Shown piece by piece: positions 23,445 to 32,236 of a DNA stretch of 64,000 nt. This DNA comes from Rhodospirillaceae bacterium (GTDB lineage Bacteria; Pseudomonadota; Alphaproteobacteria; UBA8366; Aestuariispiraceae). Numbering within the stretch: the stretch's first letter is position 1; each line of letters begins with the position of its first letter. The stretch is taken from contig PAQY01000013.1 in assembly GCA_002709955.1 (NCBI GenBank), forward strand, positions 62,001-126,000. Reading direction: 5' to 3'. The translations under genes and the position numbers were made by a program. The notes beneath the pieces were generated by a model. That model was given only the letters and a program-made list of their open reading frames with translations, was not told the DNA's origin and did not search any database.

Positions 23445-24422
23445 ATGAAAACAATGGAACACGACCACAGAGTGCTGATCACCAATGATAATCCTGAGAA
23501 GCTGATGCCCCTTTTCAAGGAACGCTACCCGGATTTGGCAATTCGATTCCTCAGTGATGCTGACACGCTGGATGCTACTCTGGCTGAATTCAACCCGACG
23601 GTGATTTTCGCCTATCCGGGGGAGCCGGTTCCAAAATCCAAGTTTCCGGTCATGATCAACTATCCTTCCGTGCAATGGATTTCCAACAGCGGTGCCGGTG
23701 TTGAACATATGGGGCAGTGGAACCCCAAAGAGAAAATCGTTACCAATGCATCGGGCGTCAATGCGCCCTTCCTGGCGCAATATACAATTGCGGCCCATAT
23801 GTCGGCGAATATCGGCATGCCCCTGTATGCGCGGCAACAGCGCCAGAAGCTGTGGCGAATGGAAGAATGGCAACCCTTTGATGATCGGCGATTCTGTATC
23901 ATTGGGCTGGGCAATATCGGACAGGCTGTTGCTGGATATGCGAAAGCGCTGAATCTGCGCGTTGTCGGTACCCGCGGCACCGCCCGCCCAACACCCAATG
24001 TTGATGAGGTGTATGATTCAGACAATATCATGCGGGCATTGACGGGGGCTGAATTCGTGTCGGTCCATACGGCGCTGACACCGGAAACCAAAGGCATGAT
24101 CAGCGACGATGCCTTCGCGGCGATGGCAGATGGGGCGATCTTCTTGAATGCCTCACGCGGTGCAGTGGTGGATGAAGACGCCCTGTTGCGGGCGCTGGAC
24201 AGTGGAAAGGTAAAAACGGCCATTCTGGATGTGTTCCAGCAGGAACCCCTGCCCAAGGATCACCCCTTATGGGAGCATGAAAATGTGATTGTAACGCCGC
24301 ATATGGCCGATTCGGTCAAAGACTGGCACGTCAACAATGCGCGCGCCTTTTGCGACAATCTGGATCGGTGGTTGGCCGGTGACCAACTGCAAAACATCGT
24401 CGATCCAAAGAAAGGATACTGA
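23445..24422 (+). CDS. D-2-hydroxyacid dehydrogenase
   Basis: A 325-aa NAD(P)-dependent D-isomer-specific 2-hydroxyacid dehydrogenase, cytoplasmic. The Rossmann motif GLGNIGQAVAGYAKAL lies near residue 150; the catalytic Arg is in NASRGAVVDEDALLRAL, the Glu in DVFQQEPLPKDHPLW and the His in VTPHMADS. The family includes phosphoglycerate, glyoxylate/hydroxypyruvate and other 2-ketoacid reductases; the GhrA-like lack of an ACT domain and the short length argue against SerA. ATG 23445 has GGGAG 5 bases upstream; ATG 23454 is nearly as good. It converges on the GST gene with stop codons abutting. Substrate unknown. Confidence 0.85.
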   Translation: MKTMEHDHRVLITNDNPEKLMPLFKERYPDLAIRFLSDADTLDATLAEFNPTVIFAYPGEPVPKSKFPVMINYPSVQWISNSGAGVEHMGQWNPKEKIVTNASGVNAPFLAQYTIAAHMSANIGMPLYARQQRQKLWRMEEWQPFDDRRFCIIGLGNIGQAVAGYAKALNLRVVGTRGTARPTPNVDEVYDSDNIMRALTGAEFVSVHTALTPETKGMISDDAFAAMADGAIFLNASRGAVVDEDALLRALDSGKVKTAILDVFQQEPLPKDHPLWEHENVIVTPHMADSVKDWHVNNARAFCDNLDRWLAGDQLQNIVDPKKGY

Positions 24423-25085
24423 TCAGACCGGCGCGGGGAATACGGGTTCCTCATCGCCCGCTTGCCAGGCGGGGTACTTTGCCATGATCCCCTCAAACAA
24501 GGGGGAGGCAAGGTGACCCGCCAGCCAGCGTTGCAGATGCGCCAAGGGCTGCGTATCAAACCAGTCCCGGTCGGTATTGGCGAATTGACGGATGAAGGGG
24601 AACAGGGCCGCATCTGCTAGGCTGATTCTGTCACCAAAGAGCTGATCCGTCTGCGCCAATCGGCCATTCAGTTCGGACAGGATATCGAATCCCGCCTGCC
24701 GGTGTTCGGTCGCATCGGTCACGTCCTCGTATCGGTGGGGATATTTGTATCGATCCAGGTGATATTTGAAGGGACCATCATTCCGCGCGATCAGGTCCCG
24801 CATAGCGGCCATATCCCCCTGTGGCGGGGATAGCCAGTGATCGGGGTCGTTCTGGTTCAGCGCCCACAGCATGATGTCCAGGCTTTCTTCCAACACATCC
24901 CCCTGGGGCAGTTGCAGCACTGGGACCGTTGCCTTGGGGGAAATCTCAATCATCTCCGCGGGCTTGTCGCGCAGCACGACTTCGCGCAAGGCACAGGGCT
25001 GGCGACTGATGCTGAGCGCAAGGCGCGCCCGCATGGCATAGGGGCAGCGCCGGAAGCTGTAGAGGACAGGCAGAGTATCAGGCAT
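24423..25085 (-). CDS. Glutathione S-transferase family protein
   Basis: A 220-aa two-domain GST-like protein. The thioredoxin-fold half begins [20 protein letters not shown], with a single cysteine in a glutaredoxin-like CPYA site, and contains [25 protein letters not shown], the usual glutathione-binding loop. The C-terminal half is helical ([22 protein letters not shown]). The Cys-type active site suggests disulfide reduction or deglutathionylation rather than classic conjugation. The chosen ATG overlaps the trhO stop by 8 bases; the longer track version would run through trhO in another frame. It is likely co-transcribed with trhO. Confidence 0.85.
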   Translation of the reverse strand: MPDTLPVLYSFRRCPYAMRARLALSISRQPCALREVVLRDKPAEMIEISPKATVPVLQLPQGDVLEESLDIMLWALNQNDPDHWLSPPQGDMAAMRDLIARNDGPFKYHLDRYKYPHRYEDVTDATEHRQAGFDILSELNGRLAQTDQLFGDRISLADAALFPFIRQFANTDRDWFDTQPLAHLQRWLAGHLASPLFEGIMAKYPAWQAGDEEPVFPAPV

Positions 25086-26082
25086 GGCTTTTCTTGGCGG
25101 CTGGTTTGGTGCCAGGCGCGCGGGACTGATCGCCAATATGCATTCTGCCCTTTGCCTGGGCCAGTTCGATCTGGCGCTGTCTTTCCCGAAAGCGTTCTTT
25201 GCGGTCCTCGTCATGGGCGTCATAACAGGCGGGGCAACTGACGCCGATCACATATTTCCAGGACTGAATCGCGACTGAATCGACGGGTTGGCGACAGGCA
25301 TGGCAAACCTGATAACTGCCCAATTCCAGATTATGTTTTACCGACACACGCTGGTCGAATACGAAACATTCTCCCTGCCACAGGGAGTCTTCAGCAGGCA
25401 CAGTCTCCAGATATTTCAGAATGCCGCCTTTCAGGTGAAAGACGTCGGCGATCCCCTGTTGTTTGACAAAGGCAGTTGCCTTTTCACACCGAATGCCCCC
25501 GGTACAGAACATCGCCACCTTTTTGCCCGCCAGGGCGTCTGGTGTCAGGTCTGGTTGTGACGCGAACCAGGTCGGGAAATCACGGAATGTCTCCGTCTTT
25601 GGATCAATTGCGCCCTGGAACGTGCCGATTCCTACTTCGTAATCATTGCGGGTATCGATGACGATGACATCGGGATCACTGATCAGCGCATTCCAATCTT
25701 CGGGCGCGACATAGGTACCAACCGTCTGCGTCGGGTCGATGCCCGGCACACCCATGGTGACGATTTCCTTCTTCAGCTTCACCTTCATACGATAGAATGG
25801 GGTTTCCACGGCGTGCGATTCTTTGTGCTCCAGATCGGTGCAGTTCAGCAATTCCCGAATGCTGTTCAGGGCGGCATCGATACCTGCACGGCTGCCCGCG
25901 ATGGTTCCATTGATCCCTTCTGGCGCCAGTAGCAAGGTGCCGCAGACATCCACCGATTGGCAGGCCTGAAGAATGGGCTGGCGCAGCGCGTCAAAGTTCG
26001 GTAAGGCCATGAACTTATACAAGGCCGCCACGATGATGGGGGTTGTGTCTATTTGGGTACGGGACTCGGTGACAGGGGTCAC
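25078..26082 (-). CDS. trhO: tRNA uridine(34) hydroxylase
   Basis: A 334-aa rhodanese-like protein of the YceA/TrhO family, which forms 5-hydroxyuridine at tRNA position 34 using oxygen. The N-terminal acylphosphatase-like part contains [17 protein letters not shown]; the rhodanese part contains [21 protein letters not shown] and the catalytic cysteine in [15 protein letters not shown], with the family's second cysteine. A C-terminal zinc-ribbon-like segment ([10 protein letters not shown] ... CPACYD) and a basic tail follow. The start is GTG 26082; the nearest ATG upstream is out of frame. The GST gene overlaps its 3' end. Confidence 0.92.
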   Translation of the reverse strand: MTPVTESRTQIDTTPIIVAALYKFMALPNFDALRQPILQACQSVDVCGTLLLAPEGINGTIAGSRAGIDAALNSIRELLNCTDLEHKESHAVETPFYRMKVKLKKEIVTMGVPGIDPTQTVGTYVAPEDWNALISDPDVIVIDTRNDYEVGIGTFQGAIDPKTETFRDFPTWFASQPDLTPDALAGKKVAMFCTGGIRCEKATAFVKQQGIADVFHLKGGILKYLETVPAEDSLWQGECFVFDQRVSVKHNLELGSYQVCHACRQPVDSVAIQSWKYVIGVSCPACYDAHDEDRKERFRERQRQIELAQAKGRMHIGDQSRAPGTKPAAKKSHA

Positions 26083-26188
26083 GACGCATTAACTCCGAAA
26101 TTAGCTAATATTATTCTGCATTGCGACGTGCTGTACCATGCCCTGGCGATAATTTCGAGAGTCAAGCGCCCTGCGGTCCCTATTCAAA

Positions 26189-27670
26189 TCACCGCATCAC
26201 AAACGGGTTGGACATGGGCGCGTCGGAGATGTTGATCCAGGTTGTACGCGTACGGGTATAATCCAGGATGGACTCCCTACCGGCCTCTCGACCATAGCCC
26301 GACTGATTGAAGCCGCCAAACGGTGCGATGGGGGATATGGCGCGGTAGGTGTTGACCCAGCAGATCCCGGCCCGCAGGCGCGATGAAACCCGGTGCGCGC
26401 GGGCCAGGGATTGCGTGAAAATACCAGATCCCAGGCCATAGTCGCTATCGTTTGCCAAGGCGATGGCCTCCTCTTCCGTATCGAAGGGGATCAGGGTCAT
26501 GACAGGCCCGAACATTTCCACCGTCAGGGTTTCCAGGTCGGGCTGGTCATGGGTGACCAGGGTTGGCATAAAATAATTGCCGTCGGTCCCGGCCTTGCGC
26601 ATGCCGCCAAACCGAATTTCCCCTCCCTGGTCCGTGACTTTTTGCAAGGTTTCCTCAATGCGGGCGATCTGGGCCGTGGTGCATAAGGGGCCGATATGTG
26701 TCTTTGGGTCCTGCGGGTCACCCACGATTAGGTCCTGGCACTTCTGCTGCACCAAGGCAGCGACTTTTTCATAAATTGTGCGGTGAACATAGCCCCGTGA
26801 TCCGGCCACACAGGATTGTCCAGATGCGCCAAAATTGCCTGCGATCAAGCCATTGGCGGCGCTGTCCGGATCTGCATCTTCAAAGACCAGGATAGGGGAT
26901 TTGCCGCCCAGTTCCAGGGTTGTGACCGCGAAATTCTCTGCGGAATTGCGCACCACATGCCGCGCGGTTTCAGGGCCACCGGTGAAGGCGATGCGGTCCA
27001 CCTTGGGATGCCGGGTTAAGGGGATGGCACAGCTTTCTGCATCCCCGGTCACGACGGAAACGACGCCCGCCGGGAAACCTGCCTGTTCGATCAATTTGGC
27101 AAAATGCAGCATCGGGGCGGGGGCGATTTCTGATGCCTTAAGCACAATGGCACACCCTGCTGCCAAAGCTGGGCCCAGCTTTGTTGCCGTCAGGAACATC
27201 TGCGCATTCCAGGGGACGATGGCCGCGACGACGCCGATGGGCGCGCGCTGGGTATAGACATGCATATCTGGCTTATCAATGGGCAGAACCGCGCCTTCAA
27301 TCTTGTCGGCCAGGCCTGCAAAGTAGCGGTAGTAATCGGCGACATAGCGGGTCTGTCCGACGGTTTCCGTCGCCAGCTTCCCGCTGTCGGTGGTCTCCAA
27401 CCGGCCCAGCTCTTCCGCGTTTTCTTCAATCAAGGTCGCCAGACGGTACAGCAGCTTGCCCCGCTGGGTCTGGGTCATATCGCGCCAGGCGGGATCATCC
27501 AGAACCCGGACTGCGGCGGCGATGGCGCGGTCGATATCCTGCGGCGCGGCGCAGGCGAAGGTGGACCAGACCTGCCCCGTGGCGGGGTTGTGGCTGTCCA
27601 TAACCTGCCCGTCGGTGCCTTCGCACCAGGTGCCATCAATGAACAATTGAAAATGGGGAAGGCGTGTCAT
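26189..27670 (-). CDS. Aldehyde dehydrogenase
   Basis: A 493-aa NAD(P)-dependent aldehyde dehydrogenase. The cofactor region IVPWNAQMFLTATKLGPALAAG, the general-base Glu in LELGGKSPILVFEDAD and the catalytic Cys in GQSCVAGSRGYVH are all present, with the C-terminal FGGFNQSGYGREAG. It is the last gene of a five-gene minus-strand operon, 10 bases behind the luciferase-like monooxygenase gene, with AAAGGA before its ATG. In the trigonelline pathway an aldehyde dehydrogenase oxidises the ring-opened product; by analogy this one may act on the product of the monooxygenase. The true substrate is unknown. Confidence 0.88.
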   Translation of the reverse strand: MTRLPHFQLFIDGTWCEGTDGQVMDSHNPATGQVWSTFACAAPQDIDRAIAAAVRVLDDPAWRDMTQTQRGKLLYRLATLIEENAEELGRLETTDSGKLATETVGQTRYVADYYRYFAGLADKIEGAVLPIDKPDMHVYTQRAPIGVVAAIVPWNAQMFLTATKLGPALAAGCAIVLKASEIAPAPMLHFAKLIEQAGFPAGVVSVVTGDAESCAIPLTRHPKVDRIAFTGGPETARHVVRNSAENFAVTTLELGGKSPILVFEDADPDSAANGLIAGNFGASGQSCVAGSRGYVHRTIYEKVAALVQQKCQDLIVGDPQDPKTHIGPLCTTAQIARIEETLQKVTDQGGEIRFGGMRKAGTDGNYFMPTLVTHDQPDLETLTVEMFGPVMTLIPFDTEEEAIALANDSDYGLGSGIFTQSLARAHRVSSRLRAGICWVNTYRAISPIAPFGGFNQSGYGREAGRESILDYTRTRTTWINISDAPMSNPFVMR

Positions 27671-27680
27671 GGTAAATCCT

Positions 27681-28715
27681 TTAGCTGAAGGCGGGCATCA
27701 CATCATCGATGAAGCGGGACAGGGAGGCGCGTTTCCGCTCTGCCGTCATGCCGCTGTCGATCCAGAAGGAGAATTCGTCATAGCCCAGATCTTCGATGCG
27801 TTTCAGGCGGTCAATCACCTCCTGTGCCGTTCCCATGGTCAGGTCGCGGCGCATATTTGCCGGTGCCATCATGGCATTCCCCGCAATTTCCGACTCGTCC
27901 AACGTTTCGATCAGGCCTTGGGAGACCGGCTTTTTATTCTGGAACCAGGCCCCAAAATAGCAATAGAAACGGCTGAATATAGTGGCGGCTTCTTGGGCGT
28001 CGTCTTCATCTGCCGCAACATAGGTATGGTGCAGCAACATGACCTTGGGTCTGGGACCGGAATGGGGGGCACAGGCAGCATTGAAGCGCTGCATCAGGCT
28101 TTCGATTTCCGCTGACCCCTGCCACAGCGGCGTTACCTGCACATTAAAGCCATTCTGTACGGCAAATTCATGGCTGTTGGGATCGCGGGCCGCAACCCAG
28201 ATGGGCGGTCCCTTTGGCTGCAAGGGTTTGGGGGAGGCGGTCGTACTGGGGAATTGAAAAAACTCCCCCTCATGGGCGCAATCCCCCGCCCACAATTTCG
28301 GCAGCAAGGGGGCGATTTCCCTGAGTCGCTGGCCCGCCTGCCAGGCATCCAGGCCAGGATGCAGGCGTTCATATTCATAACTATAGGCACCACGTGCGAT
28401 CCCCAGCTCCAGGCGTCCACCGGTGACCAGGTCGGTCATCGCGGCTTCTCCCGCCAGTTTGATCGGGTGCCAGAATGGCGCGACAACGGTGCCGGTCCCA
28501 AGGCGCAGGTTCTTTGTGTGGCGTGCAACATCTGTCAGCGTGATGAAGGGGTTGGGGGCGATGGTGAATTCCATCCCGTGATGCTCCCCGGTCCAGATCG
28601 CGCGCATCCCGCCGTCATCTGCCATCTGGCATAAATCCAGGAATTCCTGATACAGAACATCATGGGGTTGGTCTGCGGTCAGCCGTTCCATATGGGCAAA
28701 TAATGAAAATTCCAT
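27681..28715 (-). CDS. LLM-class flavin-dependent monooxygenase
   Basis: A 344-aa bacterial luciferase-like monooxygenase, the oxygenase of a two-component system that uses reduced flavin from a partner reductase. Family marks are WTGEHHGMEFTIAPNPFITLTDVARHTKNLRLGTGTVV, HPIKLAGEAAMTDLVTGGRLELGIARGAY and PPIWVAARDPNSHEFAVQNGF. ATG 28715 lies just after the reductase stop codon with AAGGAAG upstream; the track start is a TTG overlapping that gene. Adjacent reductase, aldehyde dehydrogenase and hydrolase genes fit oxidative ring cleavage of an N-heterocycle (TgnB-like), although LLM enzymes act on many substrates. Confidence 0.85.
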   Translation of the reverse strand: MEFSLFAHMERLTADQPHDVLYQEFLDLCQMADDGGMRAIWTGEHHGMEFTIAPNPFITLTDVARHTKNLRLGTGTVVAPFWHPIKLAGEAAMTDLVTGGRLELGIARGAYSYEYERLHPGLDAWQAGQRLREIAPLLPKLWAGDCAHEGEFFQFPSTTASPKPLQPKGPPIWVAARDPNSHEFAVQNGFNVQVTPLWQGSAEIESLMQRFNAACAPHSGPRPKVMLLHHTYVAADEDDAQEAATIFSRFYCYFGAWFQNKKPVSQGLIETLDESEIAGNAMMAPANMRRDLTMGTAQEVIDRLKRIEDLGYDEFSFWIDSGMTAERKRASLSRFIDDVMPAFS

Positions 28716-28717
28716 AC

Positions 28718-29656
28718 TCAACTTCCTTTTTGAACGGGATGGACGGGGTGCAGATCGCCATATTCATCGTCCCCGACATACAGCCCGAATTGCTGGTTCT
28801 GACTTTCCAGGATGTATCTCTCGATGATGGTCCGTTCTGCCATGGGGCCGGTCAGCGCCTGTGGTACGCTGCCCAGAGGCAGGAATCTGCCCAGATTGGC
28901 GACTTTTACAGAAGGGGCGGTGCCACGATAGAAGGTATAGCTGCGATCCGCTTTGGTATCGGTATAGATTGAATAGACAGCACCGATTTCGATGCCTGTT
29001 CCATCAAGCGCATGGGTCAGGGTATCCAGGGCACTTGTGCGGGCGGGCACCCGGAAATGGGGTAAACGCAGTCCGGTTTCTGTGGGGGTCAGCAGAAGCT
29101 GGTCCCCGTAAGAAATGATACCACCGACAAAGCGTTTCTCCATTTCCGTTGCGACGCCGGTCTGGGCCTTGTGCTCCAGGGTGCGGCTGAAATATCCACC
29201 ACTGGCATAGCCCAGTCCCGGCTTGTCATTGCTATCGAAATCCAGAACCTCCCCGATCAGAATATCGTGGTCGCCCGCCTCCACGCGATTATGGACGCGG
29301 CAGGAAAACTGTGCGGTTGCACCCTCAATCAACGGGCTGCCCCATGCGTCTTGCGCCCAATTCACCTGGCCAAAGCGATCTTCTGTGCGACTGGCAAACA
29401 GGGTGGAAATTGCGGCTTGATCATCGGCCAGTATGTTCACGGCAAATCGGGTGCAGCTGTGAAACAGGTCATAGCTGCTCAAACGCTTTGCAGGACACAC
29501 CAACAACAAGGGTGGATCCAGGGAGACTGAGGTGAAGGAATTTGCCGTGAAGCCGACAGGAACGCTGTCGGGGCTCATCGCTGTGACAACGGTGACGCCT
29601 GTCATATAGCTGCCAAAGGCAGTGCGCAGGGAAATCGGATCCAGGGTCATGGTCAC
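28718..29656 (-). CDS. Flavin reductase with extra C-terminal domain
   Basis: A 312-aa protein. Residues 1-165 are a flavin reductase domain (RTAFGSYMTGVTVVTA, GFTANSFTSVSLDPPLLLVC, RFAVNILADDQ, RVEAGDHDILIGEVLDFD) that supplies reduced FMN or FAD to the adjacent monooxygenase. Residues 175-312 are an additional domain (VGGIISYGDQLLLTPTETGLRLPHF, then SIYTDTKADRSYTFYRGTA) that looks like a beta-rich Nudix-type fold but has no Nudix box. The start is GTG, overlapping the hydrolase stop (GTGA); an in-frame ATG follows two codons later. The reductase component of trigonelline monooxygenase is, as I recall, of similar length. Confidence 0.82.
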   Translation of the reverse strand: MTMTLDPISLRTAFGSYMTGVTVVTAMSPDSVPVGFTANSFTSVSLDPPLLLVCPAKRLSSYDLFHSCTRFAVNILADDQAAISTLFASRTEDRFGQVNWAQDAWGSPLIEGATAQFSCRVHNRVEAGDHDILIGEVLDFDSNDKPGLGYASGGYFSRTLEHKAQTGVATEMEKRFVGGIISYGDQLLLTPTETGLRLPHFRVPARTSALDTLTHALDGTGIEIGAVYSIYTDTKADRSYTFYRGTAPSVKVANLGRFLPLGSVPQALTGPMAERTIIERYILESQNQQFGLYVGDDEYGDLHPVHPVQKGS

Positions 29657-30474
29657 GCATCCCCTCCGGCCATTGCGAAAAATTCGGCAAGGATTTTTGC
29701 GATCATCGTGGTATGGGTCATCGGGGCCATATGCGCAGCGCCGTCAATGATATGGGCGCGTCCCTTTGGGATGATCCGGGCCAGAGCCTTTGACATGGCC
29801 GGGGTAGAATTCGGGTCATCGGATGCGGTCAACAGCAGCGCCGGACAGGCAATCTGCTCCAAAGCCGTATCATCTGGCCCATCCGAAAAGGCAAAGGCGC
29901 GATAGGCCGCCGCATATCCAGGCAGGGACCCGTTGATCAGCCAGTCCCGGCAGGCATCATTCGCGGCTTGATTGGCCGGGGCTGGCGGATTGCCAAACCA
30001 GCGTGTCAGGGTCGGCTGTGGGTCCGCATCTTGACCGGACTGTGCCTGGGCCAGGGACGTTGCGCGGGCGCGAACCGCCTGTGCAGAAGTCGGACTGCGC
30101 CGATAGATGCTGTTCAGCGCTGCGACCGCCTGAACCATTTCTGGATACCGCGCCGCCAGGTCCAGCGATATCAGCGCCCCCAAGGAATGCCCCGCGATAC
30201 AGACGGGTCCAGGAAGGTCCCGCAGGCTGGCTGCGATCTGATCGGCATAGTCTGAAACCGTTGGGTTTGTCTTGTCGATCAGGGGGCTGTCGCCATGCCC
30301 CGGCAAATCAAGGGCATAGACGCTGTGTTGTTCTGCCAGACCCGGCAGAATACCACTCCAGCTTTCAGCGCGCAGGCCAACCCCGTGGATCAGAACCACG
30401 GCGGGCCCCGATCCGCAATGGTGCCAGGCCAGGCCGTTGCTGCTGTTAGACCGCGGCAGGGTTGTCCAGGTCAT
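29653..30474 (-). CDS. Alpha/beta-fold hydrolase of the catabolic operon
   Basis: A 273-aa alpha/beta hydrolase with the oxyanion motif VLIHGVGLRAESW, DLPGHGDS, nucleophile elbow AGHSLGALISLDLAARYP near residue 97, and a C-terminal histidine in IDGAAHMAPM. It is cytoplasmic. It overlaps the DUF1185 gene by 29 bases and the flavin reductase gene by 4, so it is firmly in the operon. In N-heterocycle pathways such an enzyme hydrolyses a ring-opened amide or formamide (TgnD-like), which is my working guess. Lactonase or ester hydrolase roles are equally open. Confidence 0.82.
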   Translation of the reverse strand: MTWTTLPRSNSSNGLAWHHCGSGPAVVLIHGVGLRAESWSGILPGLAEQHSVYALDLPGHGDSPLIDKTNPTVSDYADQIAASLRDLPGPVCIAGHSLGALISLDLAARYPEMVQAVAALNSIYRRSPTSAQAVRARATSLAQAQSGQDADPQPTLTRWFGNPPAPANQAANDACRDWLINGSLPGYAAAYRAFAFSDGPDDTALEQIACPALLLTASDDPNSTPAMSKALARIIPKGRAHIIDGAAHMAPMTHTTMIAKILAEFFAMAGGDA

Positions 30475-31045
30475 GTCCCAGATCCTTCAGGTCCTGATAG
30501 CGATCCCCAATGCGATGATGGGGCCGTCCCCCGCTGGCACCGCCCAGCACGACGACAATTTCATCGGCGCGGGGCGCATCGGGAATGGCAAATTGAATGG
30601 TCAGATAATGGGACCGGCGGCCCGCATCATTCTTATCCATCAAGGGCACGCTGATCGGGGCGTTTGCCCCACCGCGCGTATTGGTGAAGGACAGGTAGGA
30701 TTTCGCCCCGACCGCCTCCCGGTAATGATTGCCGAAACGCAATGTGTGGATCAGGCCCGATGCGTGTTCGATCTCTCCATCCAGCCCCACGACCGCGGCC
30801 TTGCCATAGGCTTCAATCGAAGCACCGCCGCCTGCCATGGCCAAAATGCGTTCTGTCAGCATGGTGCCCAGGATCGGCCCATAGGCCTGTATTTCCGGTT
30901 TCAGGTCCTCAACATATCGACCTGCCCAGGGGTTGCGCACAACGGCTGCAACGGCGAACAGCCGCCAGGGTGTCTCGGTGGCCTTGAACCCTTCGATCAG
31001 TGTTTCTTCTTCAAAGGTCACTATTTTGCGAATTTCCGGCGTCAT
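30446..31045 (-). CDS. DUF1185 (AA_synth family) protein
   Basis: A 199-aa protein of the DUF1185 family, labelled amino acid synthesis in databases without clear biochemical proof. Typical segments are ETPWRLFAVAAVVRNPWAGRYVEDL, GPILGTMLTERILAMAGGG, KAAVVGLDGEIEHASGLIHTLRFGNHYREA and PRADEIVVVLGGASGGRPHHRIGDR. It is the first gene of the minus-strand operon. The track start at 31267 reaches into the LysR gene; ATG 31045 starts the conserved domain. Members often sit with two-component flavin monooxygenases, so a role in handling a pathway intermediate is likely, but the reaction is unknown. Confidence 0.82.
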   Translation of the reverse strand: MTPEIRKIVTFEEETLIEGFKATETPWRLFAVAAVVRNPWAGRYVEDLKPEIQAYGPILGTMLTERILAMAGGGASIEAYGKAAVVGLDGEIEHASGLIHTLRFGNHYREAVGAKSYLSFTNTRGGANAPISVPLMDKNDAGRRSHYLTIQFAIPDAPRADEIVVVLGGASGGRPHHRIGDRYQDLKDLGHDLDNPAAV

Positions 31046-31126
31046 TTTGTCTATCCCATTGTTTATTATTTGGCAGTGTCCGGCTCTGGACTGAATTTGA
31101 CAAATGATGCTTTCGACGTCATAGGC

Positions 31127-31141
31127 ATTAGTATCATTAAT
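31127..31141. promoter_or_regulatory. LysR-type box between divergent genes
   Basis: ATTA-N7-TAAT (ATTAGTATCATTAAT) fits the T-N11-A pattern of LysR binding sites and lies in the short divergent space between the LysR gene and the DUF1185 operon. Because it touches ATG 31140, it also argues for a later LysR start. Confidence 0.5.
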
Positions 31142-31157
31142 GGTTAGGTTTATGCTG

Positions 31158-32084
31158 ATGGCACGCGCATTACCCCCGGTGGCCTGGTTCAGGGCGTTTG
31201 AAAGTGCGGCCCGCCATTTAAGCTTCACAGCGGCGGCGGAGGAATTGGGGCTGACCCAATCGGCCATCAGTCAGAATGTGCGGTCTTTGGAACTGCGCTT
31301 TTCCACCATCCTGTTTGAACGCAAACCCCGTGGATTGGCGCTGACTGATGCTGGGCGCAGGCTGCTGCCCGATGTGACAGCGGCGATGGGTAGCTTAAGC
31401 AATGCAGCGGGCATTTTTGAGGGCGCATCGCAATCGGGCCTATTGACCGTCGCAGCCAGCGTCAGCTTTGCGCAATGGTATTTTGTACCGGGACTGGCCC
31501 GTCTACTGGATCCCAATCCAGACCTGTCGCTGCGCGTGATCACGACGGTTTGGCCCGACGAATTCAGTCGGTCTTCAGCGGATGTGGAAGTGCGTTTTGG
31601 AACCGAGTCCCATATGGGGAAGGGGGCAGAACGGTTGGGTCCGGATGAATTGATCGTTGTCGCTGCGCCGCATCAGGTCGCCCGCACCGGCCATCCTGTC
31701 CTGTCCACAGAGGCATTGCGCCAACAGCGGTTGATACAGGCTGTGGGGACCAGCGATAATTGGAAACGCTGGGCCCAGCATTGTCGCATTGCGCCCCTGC
31801 CAGAGCCGGATCTGATGGCGGATTCGCATGGCCTGGTAATAGATTTCGCCCGCGCTGGCCTGGGCGTTGGCGTCACCAGCGCGCTGCTGGCGGCACCCAG
31901 CCTGGCCACCGGGGATTTGGTACAAGCCCATACGATGACGGCCCCCGCGAAGGATGGTTATTTTCTGGCGACAAATCCGCGGGCCAATCCATCAGACGTC
32001 GACCTGTTCACAACCTGGCTGAAGGCAGAAATCAGCACCGCAACCGCACTGGCTGATGCAAAAAGACAGCATTTAGGATCCTAA
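31158..32084 (+). CDS. LysR-family regulator, GcvA type
   Basis: A 308-aa LysR regulator. The start MARALPPVAWFRAFESAARHLSFTAAAEELGLTQSAISQNVRSLE is the typical GcvA-type winged-helix N-terminus; the C-terminal half is an effector-binding domain (WPDEFSRSSADVEVRFGTE, DFARAGLGVGVTSALLAA). ATG 31158 is preferred over 31140 because family members begin two or three residues before LPP and because a LysR box overlaps the earlier ATG. It is divergent from the monooxygenase operon, which it probably controls in response to the substrate or an intermediate. Confidence 0.88.
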   Translation: MARALPPVAWFRAFESAARHLSFTAAAEELGLTQSAISQNVRSLELRFSTILFERKPRGLALTDAGRRLLPDVTAAMGSLSNAAGIFEGASQSGLLTVAASVSFAQWYFVPGLARLLDPNPDLSLRVITTVWPDEFSRSSADVEVRFGTESHMGKGAERLGPDELIVVAAPHQVARTGHPVLSTEALRQQRLIQAVGTSDNWKRWAQHCRIAPLPEPDLMADSHGLVIDFARAGLGVGVTSALLAAPSLATGDLVQAHTMTAPAKDGYFLATNPRANPSDVDLFTTWLKAEISTATALADAKRQHLGS

Positions 32085-32114
32085 ACCAAGCTTTCCCGTT
32101 TGATCCCGCATCAA

Positions 32115-32142
32115 ATGTTCAAATGAATGTTCACTTGAACGT
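32115..32142. promoter_or_regulatory. GlpR-like operator sites
   Basis: ATGTTCA occurs at 32115 and again at 32127. The second is part of the dyad ATGTTCA-CT-TGAACGT. These resemble the ATGTTCG half-sites of the E. coli GlpR operator as I recall them. They lie about 100-120 bases upstream of glpR, consistent with autoregulation of the glpR-ugp unit. Confidence 0.6.
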
Positions 32143-32236
32143 CACACAATCATGACGTGGTTGTCACACCCGTCGGGTACCTCTTCTCGCATTGAACAGT
32201 CATTGAATATGCCAATGACGGGTGGCGGGGGTGTGT

